From contig CAMWQW010000001.1 of the NCBI GenBank assembly GCA_947176505.1, positions 1 through 64,000 of the forward strand: a stretch of DNA of 64,000 nucleotides. The letters run 5' to 3'. The notes beneath the pieces are model-generated. The model worked only from the letters and a program-made list of their open reading frames with translations, was not told the DNA's origin and did not search any database. Position 1 is the stretch's first letter; each line of letters begins with the position of its first letter. Origin of the DNA: an uncultured Lachnospiraceae bacterium (GTDB taxonomy: Bacteria; Bacillota; Clostridia; Lachnospirales; Lachnospiraceae). Position numbers and translations under genes: made by a program. Positions 36,707-46,354 of this stretch are shown here, one piece after another.

Positions 36707-37960
36707 TTTAATTGCACGACATGTCCTGTCAATCAGCTCATCCGAATGAGCGTCCGATACAAACATCGCTTCAAACTGTGACGGCGCCACGTAGATTCCC
36801 CGCTCCAACATTCTGTTAAAGTAATCCGCGAAAGCTCCTCTGTCACATCGGCATGCATCTTCGTAATTTGCTACGCATCTTCCTGCAGACATAAAAAATG
36901 CCGAGAGTAAAGAGCCCGCACGGTTTACAATCAACCCCTTCTCTTTGAAAGCCGCTTCCAGCTTGGTCGCCCGTCTGTCAATCCGCTCATAGATTCCCGT
37001 ATCTTCCATCAGAATTTTAAGCGTCGTAATACCCGCCGTAACCGCCACAGGATTTCCGGACAGTGTTCCCGCCTGATAGACCCCGCCAAGCGGTGCAACG
37101 CAGGACATGATATCCCGCCTGCCGCCATAAGCCGCTAAAGGCATACCGCCACCCACAATCTTGCCAAATGTATGTAAATCCGCATGAACTCCCGTGTATT
37201 CCGCAGCACCGCCAAGAGCCAATCGAAAGCCTGTAATAACTTCGTCAAAAATCAAAAGCGTACCGTTCTCCTCTGTAATTTGACGCAAGAATTCCAAGAA
37301 ACCTTTTTTCGGCGGCACCACGCCCATATTAGCCGCCACCGGTTCCACCACGATTGCCGCCACCTGACCTCTGTTCTCTTCCATCAGTCTTCGCACGGAT
37401 TCTTCGTCATTATAAACCGCCGTCAAAGTACTCGCCGCGTAGCCCGCAGGCACTCCCGCGCTGTCTGGTACCGACTGCGTCATGAGACCGGAACCCGCCT
37501 TCACCAACAATCCATCAGAATGCCCGTGATAATTACCCTCAAATTTAATGATTTTATCCCTGCCCGTATAGCCTCTTGCCACGCGCACCGCACTCATCAC
37601 CGCCTCGGTTCCGGAACTGACTAACCGCACCGTCTCAATATGTGGAACACAAGTACATATCAGTTCCGCCAGTTCCACCTCTCCTGCTGTCGGCGCCCCG
37701 AACGTAAGTCCCTTCTCGCAAACCTTTTTCACTGCCTCAATCACTCTCGGATGCGCATGTCCCAGAATACCCGGTCCCCACGAGCAGACATAATCTATGT
37801 AGCGGTTCCCGTCTACGTCTATAATCCACGGTCCTTGTGCCCGCTCCACGAAAAACGGCTGCCCTCCTACCGCCCCAAAAGCCCGCACCGGAGAATTCAC
37901 CCCGCCGGGAATCAACTCTTTCGCTTTACCAAAAAGCTGCTGTGACTTTGCTGTGTTCAT
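36692..37960 (-). CDS. hemL: Glutamate-1-semialdehyde aminotransferase
   Basis: A 422-residue PLP enzyme making 5-aminolevulinate from glutamate-1-semialdehyde. The N-terminus LIPGGVNSPVRAFGAVGGQP, GNYHGHSDGL, FDEVITGFR and the PLP lysine in TFGKIVGGGMPLAAYGG are all present. Last gene of the hemC-cobA/hemD-hemB-(small membrane protein)-hemL operon; its ATG overlaps the preceding TGA (ATGA). Confidence 0.97.
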   Translation of the reverse strand: MNTAKSQQLFGKAKELIPGGVNSPVRAFGAVGGQPFFVERAQGPWIIDVDGNRYIDYVCSWGPGILGHAHPRVIEAVKKVCEKGLTFGAPTAGEVELAELICTCVPHIETVRLVSSGTEAVMSAVRVARGYTGRDKIIKFEGNYHGHSDGLLVKAGSGLMTQSVPDSAGVPAGYAASTLTAVYNDEESVRRLMEENRGQVAAIVVEPVAANMGVVPPKKGFLEFLRQITEENGTLLIFDEVITGFRLALGGAAEYTGVHADLHTFGKIVGGGMPLAAYGGRRDIMSCVAPLGGVYQAGTLSGNPVAVTAGITTLKILMEDTGIYERIDRRATKLEAAFKEKGLIVNRAGSLLSAFFMSAGRCVANYEDACRCDRGAFADYFNRMLERGIYVAPSQFEAMFVSDAHSDELIDRTCRAIKESVE

Positions 37961-38346
37961 GCTTTGTGTCCTCCGAAAGCGTCAAATTCCTTTCGCAATT
38001 GTGAACGTTTCCCGGTTCCGGTAAAAAGTTTTTTCAAAGGGTCAATCACTAATAGCCTGCCATTTACCGTCTCATAAATATCAATATTACTTAAAGCCTT
38101 TTTCCTTCTTACCATTTTCAACTTATTACGCCAATAGAAACTGCCCTCTACTACTATGATAGAAAATACTAACAATGGATAAAATGAAATCCAGTTTAAT
38201 TTGAATGCATTTTTTCCACAGTCCATATCAATAATATACTTTATTGCAAAATACATCCCTGCAAACATTAACACGCCATATATTTCAAAGTCAGCTAGGA
38301 ATTTCAATTCTTTTTCAATTGGTCTTTTCTTTAATTGTTTTGTCAT
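37957..38346 (-). CDS. Small two-TM membrane protein in the hem operon
   Basis: About 129 aa. A basic N-terminus (MTKQLKKRPIEKELK), two TM helices (about 23-40 and 55-72) and a basic cytoplasmic tail. I do not recognise the family. Start at 38346 with AAAAGGAG upstream; a 12-codon longer frame is less likely. It is wedged between hemB and hemL with a 4-base overlap into hemL, so it is expressed with the tetrapyrrole genes, but no heme- or metal-binding motif is visible. Confidence 0.75.
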   Translation of the reverse strand: MTKQLKKRPIEKELKFLADFEIYGVLMFAGMYFAIKYIIDMDCGKNAFKLNWISFYPLLVFSIIVVEGSFYWRNKLKMVRRKKALSNIDIYETVNGRLLVIDPLKKLFTGTGKRSQLRKEFDAFGGHKA

Positions 38347-38383
38347 ATAGCTTTGTCTCCTTTTCAATTCCTGAATTAGCATA

Positions 38384-39340
38384 TCATATCCACTTCACTG
38401 CATCCAGCGCATGATAAGTGATGATAATCTTGGCGCCCGCACGCTTCATAGCGGTAAGATTCTCCATCACAATGCGCTGCTCGTCAATCCACCCATTTGC
38501 AGCTGCCGCCTTTACCATGGCATATTCGCCGCTTACATTATATACCGCCAGCGGTACGTCATAAGTGAGTGCCGATTCTTTTAATACGTCCAGATACGCA
38601 AGCGCCGGTTTCACCATCACAATATCCGCTCCTTCTTCGATATCCGCCGCAATCTCCCTAAGCGCCTCCTGCCCGTTAGCGCAATCCATCTGATAGCTCT
38701 TGCGGTCACCGAATCCCGGCGAAGAATGTGCCGCATCCCTGAACGGTCCGTAGTAGGCAGATGCAAATTTCGCACTGTAAGCCATAATCGGAATCTGTGT
38801 AAATCCTGATTGATCCAATCCCTCCCGTATAGCCGTCACTCTGCCGTCCATCATATCAGAAGGCGCCACCATATCCGCTCCGGCTTTAGCAAGACTGACC
38901 GCCATGCGCACAAGATACGGTAATGTCTCGTCATTTAGAATTTCGTCACCGCACACCATGCCGCAATGTCCGTGCGACGTATACTCACACAGACAGATAT
39001 CCACGACAATATAGATTTCCGGATAGTTTTCTTTCATAAAGCGAACTGCCCGCTGCGTAATCCCATCCTCCGCATAAGCTTGGCTTCCTTCCGGGTCTTT
39101 ATGGGCTGGAATACCAAAAAGCATAATACCGCCGATCCCGCTCTCTTTTACCCGCTCAAGAATCTCTCCAAGCCTGTCAACAGAGTACTGATACACACCC
39201 GGCATGGACGCCACCGGACTCTTGACATTTTCCCCTTCTATCACAAAAATCGGATATATAAAATCCTTCGGATGCAGTCTTGTCTCCTGCATCATGGAAC
39301 GGACTCTTTCATCTCTTCTCAGTCTTCTGAATCGGTACAT
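38384..39340 (-). CDS. hemB: Porphobilinogen synthase
   Basis: 318 aa enzyme condensing two 5-aminolevulinates to porphobilinogen. Schiff-base lysines lie in MAYSAKFASAYYGPFRDA and IVMVKPALAYLDV. The active-site metal motif DICLCEYTSHGHCG has three cysteines, so it is the zinc-dependent type. Start supported by AAGGAG. In the hem operon, downstream of cobA-hemD. Confidence 0.97.
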   Translation of the reverse strand: MYRFRRLRRDERVRSMMQETRLHPKDFIYPIFVIEGENVKSPVASMPGVYQYSVDRLGEILERVKESGIGGIMLFGIPAHKDPEGSQAYAEDGITQRAVRFMKENYPEIYIVVDICLCEYTSHGHCGMVCGDEILNDETLPYLVRMAVSLAKAGADMVAPSDMMDGRVTAIREGLDQSGFTQIPIMAYSAKFASAYYGPFRDAAHSSPGFGDRKSYQMDCANGQEALREIAADIEEGADIVMVKPALAYLDVLKESALTYDVPLAVYNVSGEYAMVKAAAANGWIDEQRIVMENLTAMKRAGAKIIITYHALDAVKWI

Positions 39341-39388
39341 TATTTTCTCTCCTTCTTTATCTCAGAGTCTATTACAAATCAGTCCGCT

Positions 39389-41074
39389 CTATTTATTGTC
39401 TATCGCGTCCATGCGTATACATGCCGCAACTGCTTCAACGGAAGATTCTTTTGCGACCAGATACTCTCTTTCCATATACTTCCTCAATTCCTCACCGCAT
39501 CGTTCTCCGATGCAGACATAGCGGCTCTTGTCATTCCTAACCCCAGCTTGCTCCATTCCTTCGAAATAAGCTCGTGCGCCCATCGCCGACCCGAATACAA
39601 TATAATCTGGCGTCTTTGTAAGTGCGGCAATACGTTTTTCTTCTTGAATGCCTAATTCATAAAGCGGATATTCACAATAAGAAAGACCTTTTTCGGCAAA
39701 TATCCGGGGAAGCATATCGCTCCCCTGCTTCGCCCGCATAAAAATAGCCGAAACATGATTGCCGCACGCATCCTTCAGCTCCTCACCACACACGTCTTTC
39801 GGTTCTCCCGAGTTCTTTTCTTCCCGTGCCTCCTGCTGCTCCATTAAGATTCTCCGCGCCAGCCCTTTTGCCAAATGTTCTGCGTCATAAACTTCCGGTA
39901 TATAGTCCGCGTAAATACCATTCTCCTCAAGGACTCTTGCCGTTCCCGGTCCGATTACCGCAATCCTCTTACCACACAGCACACGCAAGTCTTTTCGTTC
40001 CTGCCGCATTTTATCTAAGAACACCCTGACTCCGTTGGGACTGGTAAAAACAATCCATTCATAACCTTTCATGTCCGGCAGCGGATTTTTACTCGAACAA
40101 ATCTCCATAAATCCCATGTCCCACACTTCAAAGCTGCTGTACGGCACCTCACTGATTATAGAATTGCCCTCGACCTTTATTGCCTCGTCTTCTCCAGCAG
40201 GCTTTTGCTCCAAAGCAGCCGTCACCTTCTCTACGAAATGAGGTGTTCCGGTCACTCCCACCGTGAATCGTGTAGAATCGACATATTGATCCTCCGTATT
40301 TTGGTGCTTCCCTATCCCGTCTTCTCTTCCGGCAGCCAACTTCAGTACCGCCACTGCTCCGATTACAATAACCGACGGAGAGGTAAATCCCTGCCCGGAA
40401 GCCTCTGCATACAGCTTCGATAACACTGTCCGCAGACATCTCTGCCGTCCGGTAGTTCCATCCATGATCACAGCGCATGGTGTATCCGCACTCTTCCCCG
40501 CCATCATCAAACCGTCTGTGATCTCTTTCAGATGGTGCATACCCATCAAAATTACAAGAGTGCCTTCCAGTCGAGCCAGTGTGTCAAAATCCATTTTCAG
40601 ACGGGCATGTCCGTCTTCTTCCGCCGCTGTTCCGGTCACCACCGTAACGCTTGACGATAACCCTCTGTGCGTGACCGGAATGCCTGCTGCCGCAGGAACT
40701 GCTATGGCAGAAGAAATTCCGGGTATCTCCTCACAATATATGCCCGCCTCCCTCATCGCAAGAAATTCCTCGCCGCCCCTGCCGAACACATATGGGTCTC
40801 CGCCTTTTAGGCGCACCACGTTTTTCCCTTCCCGCGCTTTCTCTATGAGCAAATCATTTATTTCAGACTGTTTCATGGCATGAGTGCCGTAACGCTTTCC
40901 CACATATATTTTTTCACAGTCGTCTTTTGTATACTTTAACAATTCATCAGACACCAGACTGTCATAAATCACTGTATCACAACTTCGCAAAACCTCCAAC
41001 GCTTTCAGCGTCAAAAGTCTGCTATCACCGCATCCGCCGCCTGCCAGATATACTTTTCCTGTTTTCAAACTCAA
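39389..41074 (-). CDS. cobA/hemD: Uroporphyrinogen-III methyltransferase / uroporphyrinogen-III synthase fusion
   Basis: 561 aa bifunctional enzyme. The N-terminal SUMT domain (about 1-240; VYLAGGGCGDSRLLTLKAL, RLKGGDPYVFGRGGEE, GTLVILMGMHHL) methylates uroporphyrinogen III at C2 and C7 to precorrin-2. The C-terminal HemD domain (about 270-555; WIVFTSPNGVRVFLDKM, IAVIGPGTARVLEENG, DYIVFGSAMGARAYFE) closes and isomerises hydroxymethylbilane. This fusion is common in Clostridia. The start is a TTG overlapping the hemC stop (TTGA), with AAGGAG upstream. The product directs flux to siroheme or cobalamin rather than heme. Confidence 0.95.
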   Translation of the reverse strand: MSLKTGKVYLAGGGCGDSRLLTLKALEVLRSCDTVIYDSLVSDELLKYTKDDCEKIYVGKRYGTHAMKQSEINDLLIEKAREGKNVVRLKGGDPYVFGRGGEEFLAMREAGIYCEEIPGISSAIAVPAAAGIPVTHRGLSSSVTVVTGTAAEEDGHARLKMDFDTLARLEGTLVILMGMHHLKEITDGLMMAGKSADTPCAVIMDGTTGRQRCLRTVLSKLYAEASGQGFTSPSVIVIGAVAVLKLAAGREDGIGKHQNTEDQYVDSTRFTVGVTGTPHFVEKVTAALEQKPAGEDEAIKVEGNSIISEVPYSSFEVWDMGFMEICSSKNPLPDMKGYEWIVFTSPNGVRVFLDKMRQERKDLRVLCGKRIAVIGPGTARVLEENGIYADYIPEVYDAEHLAKGLARRILMEQQEAREEKNSGEPKDVCGEELKDACGNHVSAIFMRAKQGSDMLPRIFAEKGLSYCEYPLYELGIQEEKRIAALTKTPDYIVFGSAMGARAYFEGMEQAGVRNDKSRYVCIGERCGEELRKYMEREYLVAKESSVEAVAACIRMDAIDNK

Positions 41075-42066
41075 CCCTTCTCCTTCACAAGTTCCGCGGC
41101 TTTTCGTGCCATTTCCAAGCCCGCCCGAAGTTGTTTATCCCATTTCTCTGTTCCGGTCTCTGCAGAAGACTGTTTCGCCTTGTCTCCGGCATACATGACA
41201 TCCAGAATCAGACTTCCCCTCTCCTGTCTGCACCATGCCGCGGCTGCTTCGCTGCAATCCGCCGCAAGCTGCTCCAGTACTTCCCGTTCCACCTGAAAGC
41301 AAAGTTCCGTCATCGCATCGGTAATCTTTCTGCACACTTCTGCCGCCGGAGAATCCTGCACCGCTTCCACCGCAATGATTCCCTGACACGCCGCGGGCAG
41401 AAACTGTTCAGGAGGCAGCGGATAAAATTCAAATTGATCTCCATATTGGGACATGATTTCCAGCCGGTCAAGCCCGGCTTTAGCTAGTATGATTGCGTCG
41501 TAAGTCGTTCCGCCGCTTCCGTCCCTCAGCTTTCTCAGCCGAGTGTCCACATTGCCACGTATATTCTCGCAAGTAACATTCTCCCATAACTGTTCTGCCT
41601 GCTTCTGGCGACGCCTGCTACCAGTACCAATCACGAATGTGCGCCCGTCTCCCCTCTGTTTTTCCGCCACAGTATCATGCAAATCGAAACTGCTTTGAAC
41701 CGGGTATTCTTCCACAAGCTCGGGATGCCGTCCGCCCTTCGGAATCACAAGCACGTCCCTTACATCGCCTCTCGGAAGAACAGCCACAATATCCAGCCCT
41801 TGTGCCGGCTTCACAGGCAGATCCTTTGCAGAATGCACCGCTATATCTATCCGTTCTTCCAGCAAAGCCTGTTCGAATTCCGAAACAAAAATACCCTTGT
41901 CCCCAATCTCAGCCAAGGGTTTATCTAATATTTTATCTCCTTGTGTATGCAGAACTACAATCTCTGTCTCTATCCCGCCTTCCGCCTGCCGCAGTGCCTC
42001 CTGCACCAGCGCTGCCTGCTTAAGAGCCAGTTTGCTGCCCCTCGTTCCAATCCGAATTTTATTCAT
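41071..42066 (-). CDS. hemC: Hydroxymethylbilane synthase (porphobilinogen deaminase)
   Basis: 331 aa. N-terminal IRIGTRGSKLALKQA, catalytic-Asp region IDIAVHSAKDLPV, cofactor-binding arginines GTGSRRRQKQ and NIRGNVDTRLRKL, and PAACQGIIAVEA are present. The dipyrromethane-cofactor cysteine lies in LEQLAADCSEAAAAWC, a divergent version of the usual LxGGCxxP loop with a second Cys nearby. First gene of the hem operon. It overlaps the next gene by 4 bases. Confidence 0.95.
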   Translation of the reverse strand: MNKIRIGTRGSKLALKQAALVQEALRQAEGGIETEIVVLHTQGDKILDKPLAEIGDKGIFVSEFEQALLEERIDIAVHSAKDLPVKPAQGLDIVAVLPRGDVRDVLVIPKGGRHPELVEEYPVQSSFDLHDTVAEKQRGDGRTFVIGTGSRRRQKQAEQLWENVTCENIRGNVDTRLRKLRDGSGGTTYDAIILAKAGLDRLEIMSQYGDQFEFYPLPPEQFLPAACQGIIAVEAVQDSPAAEVCRKITDAMTELCFQVEREVLEQLAADCSEAAAAWCRQERGSLILDVMYAGDKAKQSSAETGTEKWDKQLRAGLEMARKAAELVKEKG

Positions 42067-42275
42067 AGCAGATTCTCCAATGCAACTCTCTTTCGTTAGT
42101 ATAACACAAAATCTATGCGAATTGTGAATGGAGTAAAATGCCCCAGAGAGCTTAACATTTCACTCACCCTTTTTCTTATCAAATTGTATTGGCAAATATG
42201 GCTATCTTTGATATCATAAAATCCAATATCGGTTTGTCTGATATACCGGGCTAATGAAATGAAGGAGAAACAACA

Positions 42276-43184
42276 GTGAACGAACCTATCATCAATGAAA
42301 TTGAAGCTGGAAACATTATATCCAAATCCAACTTACCGGTCGGCGAATTCTGTGCCAACCCATATACCGGATGTACCCATGCCTGCAAATATTGCTACGC
42401 TTCTTTTATGAAACGGTTTACGGGACATACGGAACCGTGGGGAACATTTATAGATGTGAAGCACTGGAAAGAAATCAAAAATCCCGGGAAATATAAGGGA
42501 AAAGAACTGTTTATCGGCTCTGTCACTGACCCTTACAATCCGCAGGAGGAAATATTTGAGCGCACAAGAGCTTTGCTTACACAGCTAAAAGACAGCGGCG
42601 TAAAATTAACCATTTCCACCAAATCCGACTTAATCCTGCGTGATTTGGATTTGATCAAGTCTTTTCCGGACGTACGCGTCTCTTGGTCAATCAATACATT
42701 GGATGAGGGTTTTTGTGAAGATATGGACGATGCCGTTTCGATTAAACGCCGGCTTGCCGCTATGAAAGAGTTTTATCAAGCCGGGATACGCACCGCTTGT
42801 TTTATCTCTCCCATATTCCCCGGAATTACGGATGTAAAGGCAATCATACAGCAGGCAAAGTCACAGTGCAATTTAATCTGGCTGGAAAATCTGAATCTGC
42901 GAGGCAGCTACAAAACGGTCATTATGGACTATATACTGGAAAAGTACCCACAGCTTTTACCTTTGTACCGCGAAATATATCATCATAAAAATCGGATTTA
43001 TTGGGAAACGCTTGATTCAGAATTGAAAGCGTATGCTGCCCAAATCGGGCTTGACTATGTGACAAATGATGACAGTATGACGCGGGACTTTAATGCCCCG
43101 CCCGTAATCGTCAACTATTTTTATCATGAACAGATTCGGAAAAACAGTCGTTCGGGTAAGTCGGGCTGTGCTGAGAACTCATAG
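42276..43184 (+). CDS. Spore-photoproduct-lyase-like radical SAM protein
   Basis: 302 aa. The radical-SAM cluster CTHACKYCYASFMKRF (CxxxCxxC) is near residue 33. LFIGSVTDPYNPQEEIFERTRALLTQL and LTISTKSDLILRDLDLI are typical of the SPL-related radical SAM family (often annotated as Rv2578c/SplB-like). It probably acts on nucleic acid or an unknown substrate; the true SPL C-terminal cysteine pattern is not clear, so spore-photoproduct repair should not be assumed. Its 3' end overlaps the convergent precorrin-2 dehydrogenase gene by 74 bases. Confidence 0.88.
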   Translation: MNEPIINEIEAGNIISKSNLPVGEFCANPYTGCTHACKYCYASFMKRFTGHTEPWGTFIDVKHWKEIKNPGKYKGKELFIGSVTDPYNPQEEIFERTRALLTQLKDSGVKLTISTKSDLILRDLDLIKSFPDVRVSWSINTLDEGFCEDMDDAVSIKRRLAAMKEFYQAGIRTACFISPIFPGITDVKAIIQQAKSQCNLIWLENLNLRGSYKTVIMDYILEKYPQLLPLYREIYHHKNRIYWETLDSELKAYAAQIGLDYVTNDDSMTRDFNAPPVIVNYFYHEQIRKNSRSGKSGCAENS

Positions 43185-43818
43185 ATTGCTGTTTGACCAT
43201 CTCCACCAATTCCGGCAGCGTCACCTTTCCTTCCCTTTCCATACAGTATAGGAACACCTTCTCCAAAATCTCTTTTCTGGCTGCTTCCGGCAAGTCTGAT
43301 TCCATTACCAGCGGCCGAATTTGACCCATCAAGTCAACCACTTCACCTAAGCCCTGTGGCATTATCCGTGATACTTCTTTTCTCATCCACGATGCCGCCA
43401 CCGGGCTTTTGCCATCCGTGGAAATTCCGATGGTCATATCCCCCTCTCTTATAAGAGCCGGAAAATAAAAAGAACACTTCTCTTTGTCGTCTACCACATT
43501 AACGGGAACACGTTCTTTCTTACAATAATCTGATATACGGACGTTCAACGCTTCATCGTCTGTCGCCGCGATTACAAAATCTGCATTCTCCAAGTCTTCC
43601 ATCCGGAATGCCCGCTCTATCAGCAAAAGTAAAGCTCCATCATCTTCCCTCATCTGCATTTCCTGATTCCGTATGCATTCTTCAATCTGTGGCGCAATCA
43701 CCGTAAGATTCGGTCCAAATGCAAGCAGCTTCTCCACTTTCCTTGCTGCTACCTTGCCTCCACCCACGATTACACCATTTTTTCCTGCTATCTCCATAAA
43801 AAAAGGAAAATATCCCAT
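43111..43818 (-). CDS. Precorrin-2 dehydrogenase / sirohydrochlorin ferrochelatase family
   Basis: 235 aa of the CysG N-domain/Met8p/SirC family, oxidising precorrin-2 to sirohydrochlorin with NAD and possibly inserting iron. NAD site VIVGGGKVAARKVEKL, DFVIAATDDEALN, VNVVDDKEKCSFYFPA and the active-site segment GISTDGKSPVAASWMRKE are intact. The last 35 residues run through the overlap with the radical SAM gene. No separate ferrochelatase was seen here, so this protein may do both steps. It completes the siroheme pathway together with the hem genes on both sides. Confidence 0.93.
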   Translation of the reverse strand: MGYFPFFMEIAGKNGVIVGGGKVAARKVEKLLAFGPNLTVIAPQIEECIRNQEMQMREDDGALLLLIERAFRMEDLENADFVIAATDDEALNVRISDYCKKERVPVNVVDDKEKCSFYFPALIREGDMTIGISTDGKSPVAASWMRKEVSRIMPQGLGEVVDLMGQIRPLVMESDLPEAARKEILEKVFLYCMEREGKVTLPELVEMVKQQSMSSQHSPTYPNDCFSESVHDKNS

Positions 43819-43840
43819 TGTGGCTCCTTTTATCTGCTTT

Positions 43841-44704
43841 CTATATGCTCGTTTTCTCCTTTATCGGTATCCAGACCTCGGCATAATATTCAGGGTCATC
43901 CGTACCGTCTTTATAATCGGCAGCATTACTGTAATGTTCAATATTATAGCCTTCACTGACTTCATAACAACTGGTAGGAAGCCACTCAGAAAAGATTCTC
44001 CGGTTAATCTTTTGTAACGCGGACGGCATGACTCCTGTACAAGGGAAAACTGCCCATATATGGGCAGGAATCTCATGCTCTTCCAGATTCTTTTCCGTTA
44101 CTGCTTCCGCCCGGAAATCATCCGCAATCATATACCGAAACCGATTGCCGCTCATTTCCGTATCGAAGCAGACCCCGTACATTCCCATGACCGGCTTTCC
44201 TCCCGGGCAGTTCTCCATCTCATCCCAATACTTCGGTATGTCCTCATTTGCCGTTTCATAGGAAAATTCTCGCGAAATGCCCATTACCTTGAACGCCTTT
44301 TTTTCTTCAATGCGGTATTCCATTACACTGCCGCCTTCCAATGACAGCTTTATGTGTAACGGTGCAAAAGCCTTAAGCGGCGCGCCTTTTCTCCGCACTT
44401 CTGTAGGCGTGCTTCCGTGAAACCGCGTAAATGCCTTCGTAAAACTGTCTGATGAATCATAGCAATATTTTACCGCCAAGTCTATAATCTTAATGTCCGA
44501 TGACAGCAATTCACTTCCTGCCAGTGACAATCGCCTCATACGAATGTACTCGCCCACATTATATCCACACAGCATAGCAAAACCTTTTTGAAAATAGAAT
44601 GCAGATACATTTATCTCCGAAGCAATCCCACTAATCGTCAAGTTTTCAGTGATGTTGTTCTCAATATATTCAAGCGCAGTCTCTATACCCTTAATCCAGT
44701 TCAT
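43841..44704 (-). CDS. AraC-family regulator with GyrI-like effector domain
   Basis: 287 aa. An N-terminal double HTH (LTISGIASEINVSAFYFQKGFAML and IIDLAVKYCYDSSDSFTKAFTRFHGSTPTEVRR) is followed by a GyrI-like ligand-binding domain (about 115-287, MEYRIEEKKAFKVMGISREF, IPAHIWAVFPCTG). This Rob/MarA-plus-effector layout senses small molecules. The gene lies 22 bases upstream of the precorrin-2 dehydrogenase gene and may be cotranscribed with it. Start supported by GGGAG. Confidence 0.92.
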   Translation of the reverse strand: MNWIKGIETALEYIENNITENLTISGIASEINVSAFYFQKGFAMLCGYNVGEYIRMRRLSLAGSELLSSDIKIIDLAVKYCYDSSDSFTKAFTRFHGSTPTEVRRKGAPLKAFAPLHIKLSLEGGSVMEYRIEEKKAFKVMGISREFSYETANEDIPKYWDEMENCPGGKPVMGMYGVCFDTEMSGNRFRYMIADDFRAEAVTEKNLEEHEIPAHIWAVFPCTGVMPSALQKINRRIFSEWLPTSCYEVSEGYNIEHYSNAADYKDGTDDPEYYAEVWIPIKEKTSI

Positions 44705-44818
44705 GTATATCTCCCAACCTCAAAGTACATTTGTTCCCAGAATCCCGGTGCACGACAATAGTTTACTTCACTTGGTCAATGCAGATCTGCTTCACAAATC
44801 TGAAAAATGATATTTCTC

Positions 44819-45733
44819 TTACTCTGCACCATGATCATATGGTCCTACAAGGGGACTGTTCATGATTCTGAATTTCTTCTCCTGCTGCCATAACGCGCAC
44901 AGTTCGTCAAAATATCTGTCCGGTTCCAAAAGCCAATTCGCCAGTCGGTCTAACTCCTGTAATTCCTCCTCTTCCAACTCACCAAGCCTTCCATCCAGAT
45001 AAGCAGGTATAAAACTATAGGTCAGCTCATTGTTCATAAGTGCGTGAAAATCATAAATCAGATAGCGTACCAGTGCCGGAAGTGAACATGTTCCCAGCCT
45101 GTCTGCATACAGATATTTCCTGCCGTCAGTCCGTCCCCTTCTCACAGCAAGATAAGCCTCCGCCACCCAGTCAAAGCTGTCTGCCGGCATATCATATTGC
45201 GAAAGCGGCATACCCTGTTCTTCATAAAAACCGTCCGCATCAAAAGTAACCCAGCGGTTCTCTTTTTCACTATAATACTGATTAATCCAATGATCCATGC
45301 TGATTCCTTTTTGAAAGTACGGAGCAAAGCCGGCACGGCTCCTCGCCGGAATCCCCTTGGCTTTCAAAATTGCGCTCATCAGAACGGACACGTAACGGCA
45401 TGTCACCACAATCTTATTCTCTGTCTGCCGCTCTTTCACAAAACCTCGTTCATCCAGCCGAAACAGTTCCGCCGTAAGCGCAGATGCCGTCAGAAGAACA
45501 TCATCTTCACATCGCATCCGATACCATGGATACCTGTCCATATCACCATACAAAAGGGACTCATTCGCATTCGTATTTCCTTCTTTCAACGTCACTCGAT
45601 GTATTACCTGACTGCAAATCAGCCTTCCTAGCACAGCAATGTCGTCCGGCAGAGAGCGAAAGTAGTCCTGATAGCCTCCCGCGTAAGTAAATGTCCCCGT
45701 CCTACTGTAATGTTCCAGAATACACGCTTCCAT
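44819..45733 (-). CDS. Transglutaminase-like protein (paralog)
   Basis: About 304 aa and clearly homologous to the 11982-12890 protein along its length (TYAGGY near the N-terminus, SAILKAKGIPARSRAGF, C-terminal RLANWLLEPD). Catalytic triad candidates are Cys112 in VTCRYVSVLMS, His148 in MDHWINQYY and Asp165/167 in WVTFDADGFY. I set the start at 45733 (MEACILEHYS): GAGGAGG lies 7 bases upstream, and this start aligns both paralogs at the N-terminus and at Cys112. The substrate is unknown. Confidence 0.85.
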   Translation of the reverse strand: MEACILEHYSRTGTFTYAGGYQDYFRSLPDDIAVLGRLICSQVIHRVTLKEGNTNANESLLYGDMDRYPWYRMRCEDDVLLTASALTAELFRLDERGFVKERQTENKIVVTCRYVSVLMSAILKAKGIPARSRAGFAPYFQKGISMDHWINQYYSEKENRWVTFDADGFYEEQGMPLSQYDMPADSFDWVAEAYLAVRRGRTDGRKYLYADRLGTCSLPALVRYLIYDFHALMNNELTYSFIPAYLDGRLGELEEEELQELDRLANWLLEPDRYFDELCALWQQEKKFRIMNSPLVGPYDHGAE

Positions 45734-45839
45734 ATATGCATCCTCCTCATTCATAGTATTATTTACAATTACTATACAATTTTCAGATGCAGTTTACCCG
45801 ACCTTAAATGCTCTGTTTTGTCCGGATTTTATCCGTTTC

Positions 45840-46301
45840 CTAAATATGCCGTATCTCTATCGTATCTCCCAAGGAACGCTCCCTCATATATTCTTCTGCC
45901 TGTCTGACAAAAACCGGTGCGACGCATGGATATGTAAGATTATGTGGAAGTTTATCAAATAAGTTGGTTTTCTCCATCTCACTTTCCGGCAGCTTTCCCA
46001 CTTCATGAATTATTGCAAGAAACACAGCCCCGTTCGACGATTGTTTCGAATCATATCCTTCATAATCGCAGATATAATAAAGGTTGGCATCGCGGACACC
46101 GCTTTCTTCATACAGTTCTCTCTTTGCCGCTTCATGCGGTGTCTCGCCAGTTTCTATATGCCCGCCCTGCATTTCCCACGTTTCACGTTCCCTATGTTTG
46201 CTGAGCAGCCATTTACCCTGAAAATATGAGCAGATTACAACATACTTGTAATCGCCTAAACTATTCTCCGCATAAATATTGCACTGTAATTCTTCACGCA
46301 T
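45840..46301 (-). CDS. NUDIX hydrolase
   Basis: A 153-residue pyrophosphohydrolase with a complete Nudix box, GGHIETGETPHEAAKRELYEESG, preceded by KWLLSKHRERETWEMQ. The substrate cannot be inferred. Start at 46301 (MREELQCN) with GGGGTG upstream, rather than the 16-codon longer frame. It sits in a run of short minus-strand genes downstream of the ACT-domain gene, 53 bases apart. Confidence 0.92.
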   Translation of the reverse strand: MREELQCNIYAENSLGDYKYVVICSYFQGKWLLSKHRERETWEMQGGHIETGETPHEAAKRELYEESGVRDANLYYICDYEGYDSKQSSNGAVFLAIIHEVGKLPESEMEKTNLFDKLPHNLTYPCVAPVFVRQAEEYMRERSLGDTIEIRHI

Positions 46302-46354
46302 AATCGTTATCACCCCACTTGACGAAAATAGAAGCCCTGTGCGAAACAATAGTC

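Noticed and set aside
42276..43184. Genuine spore photoproduct lyase
   Set aside because: The radical SAM motif and general family fit, but the C-terminal cysteine and substrate features of SplB were not identified; kept as SPL-like only.
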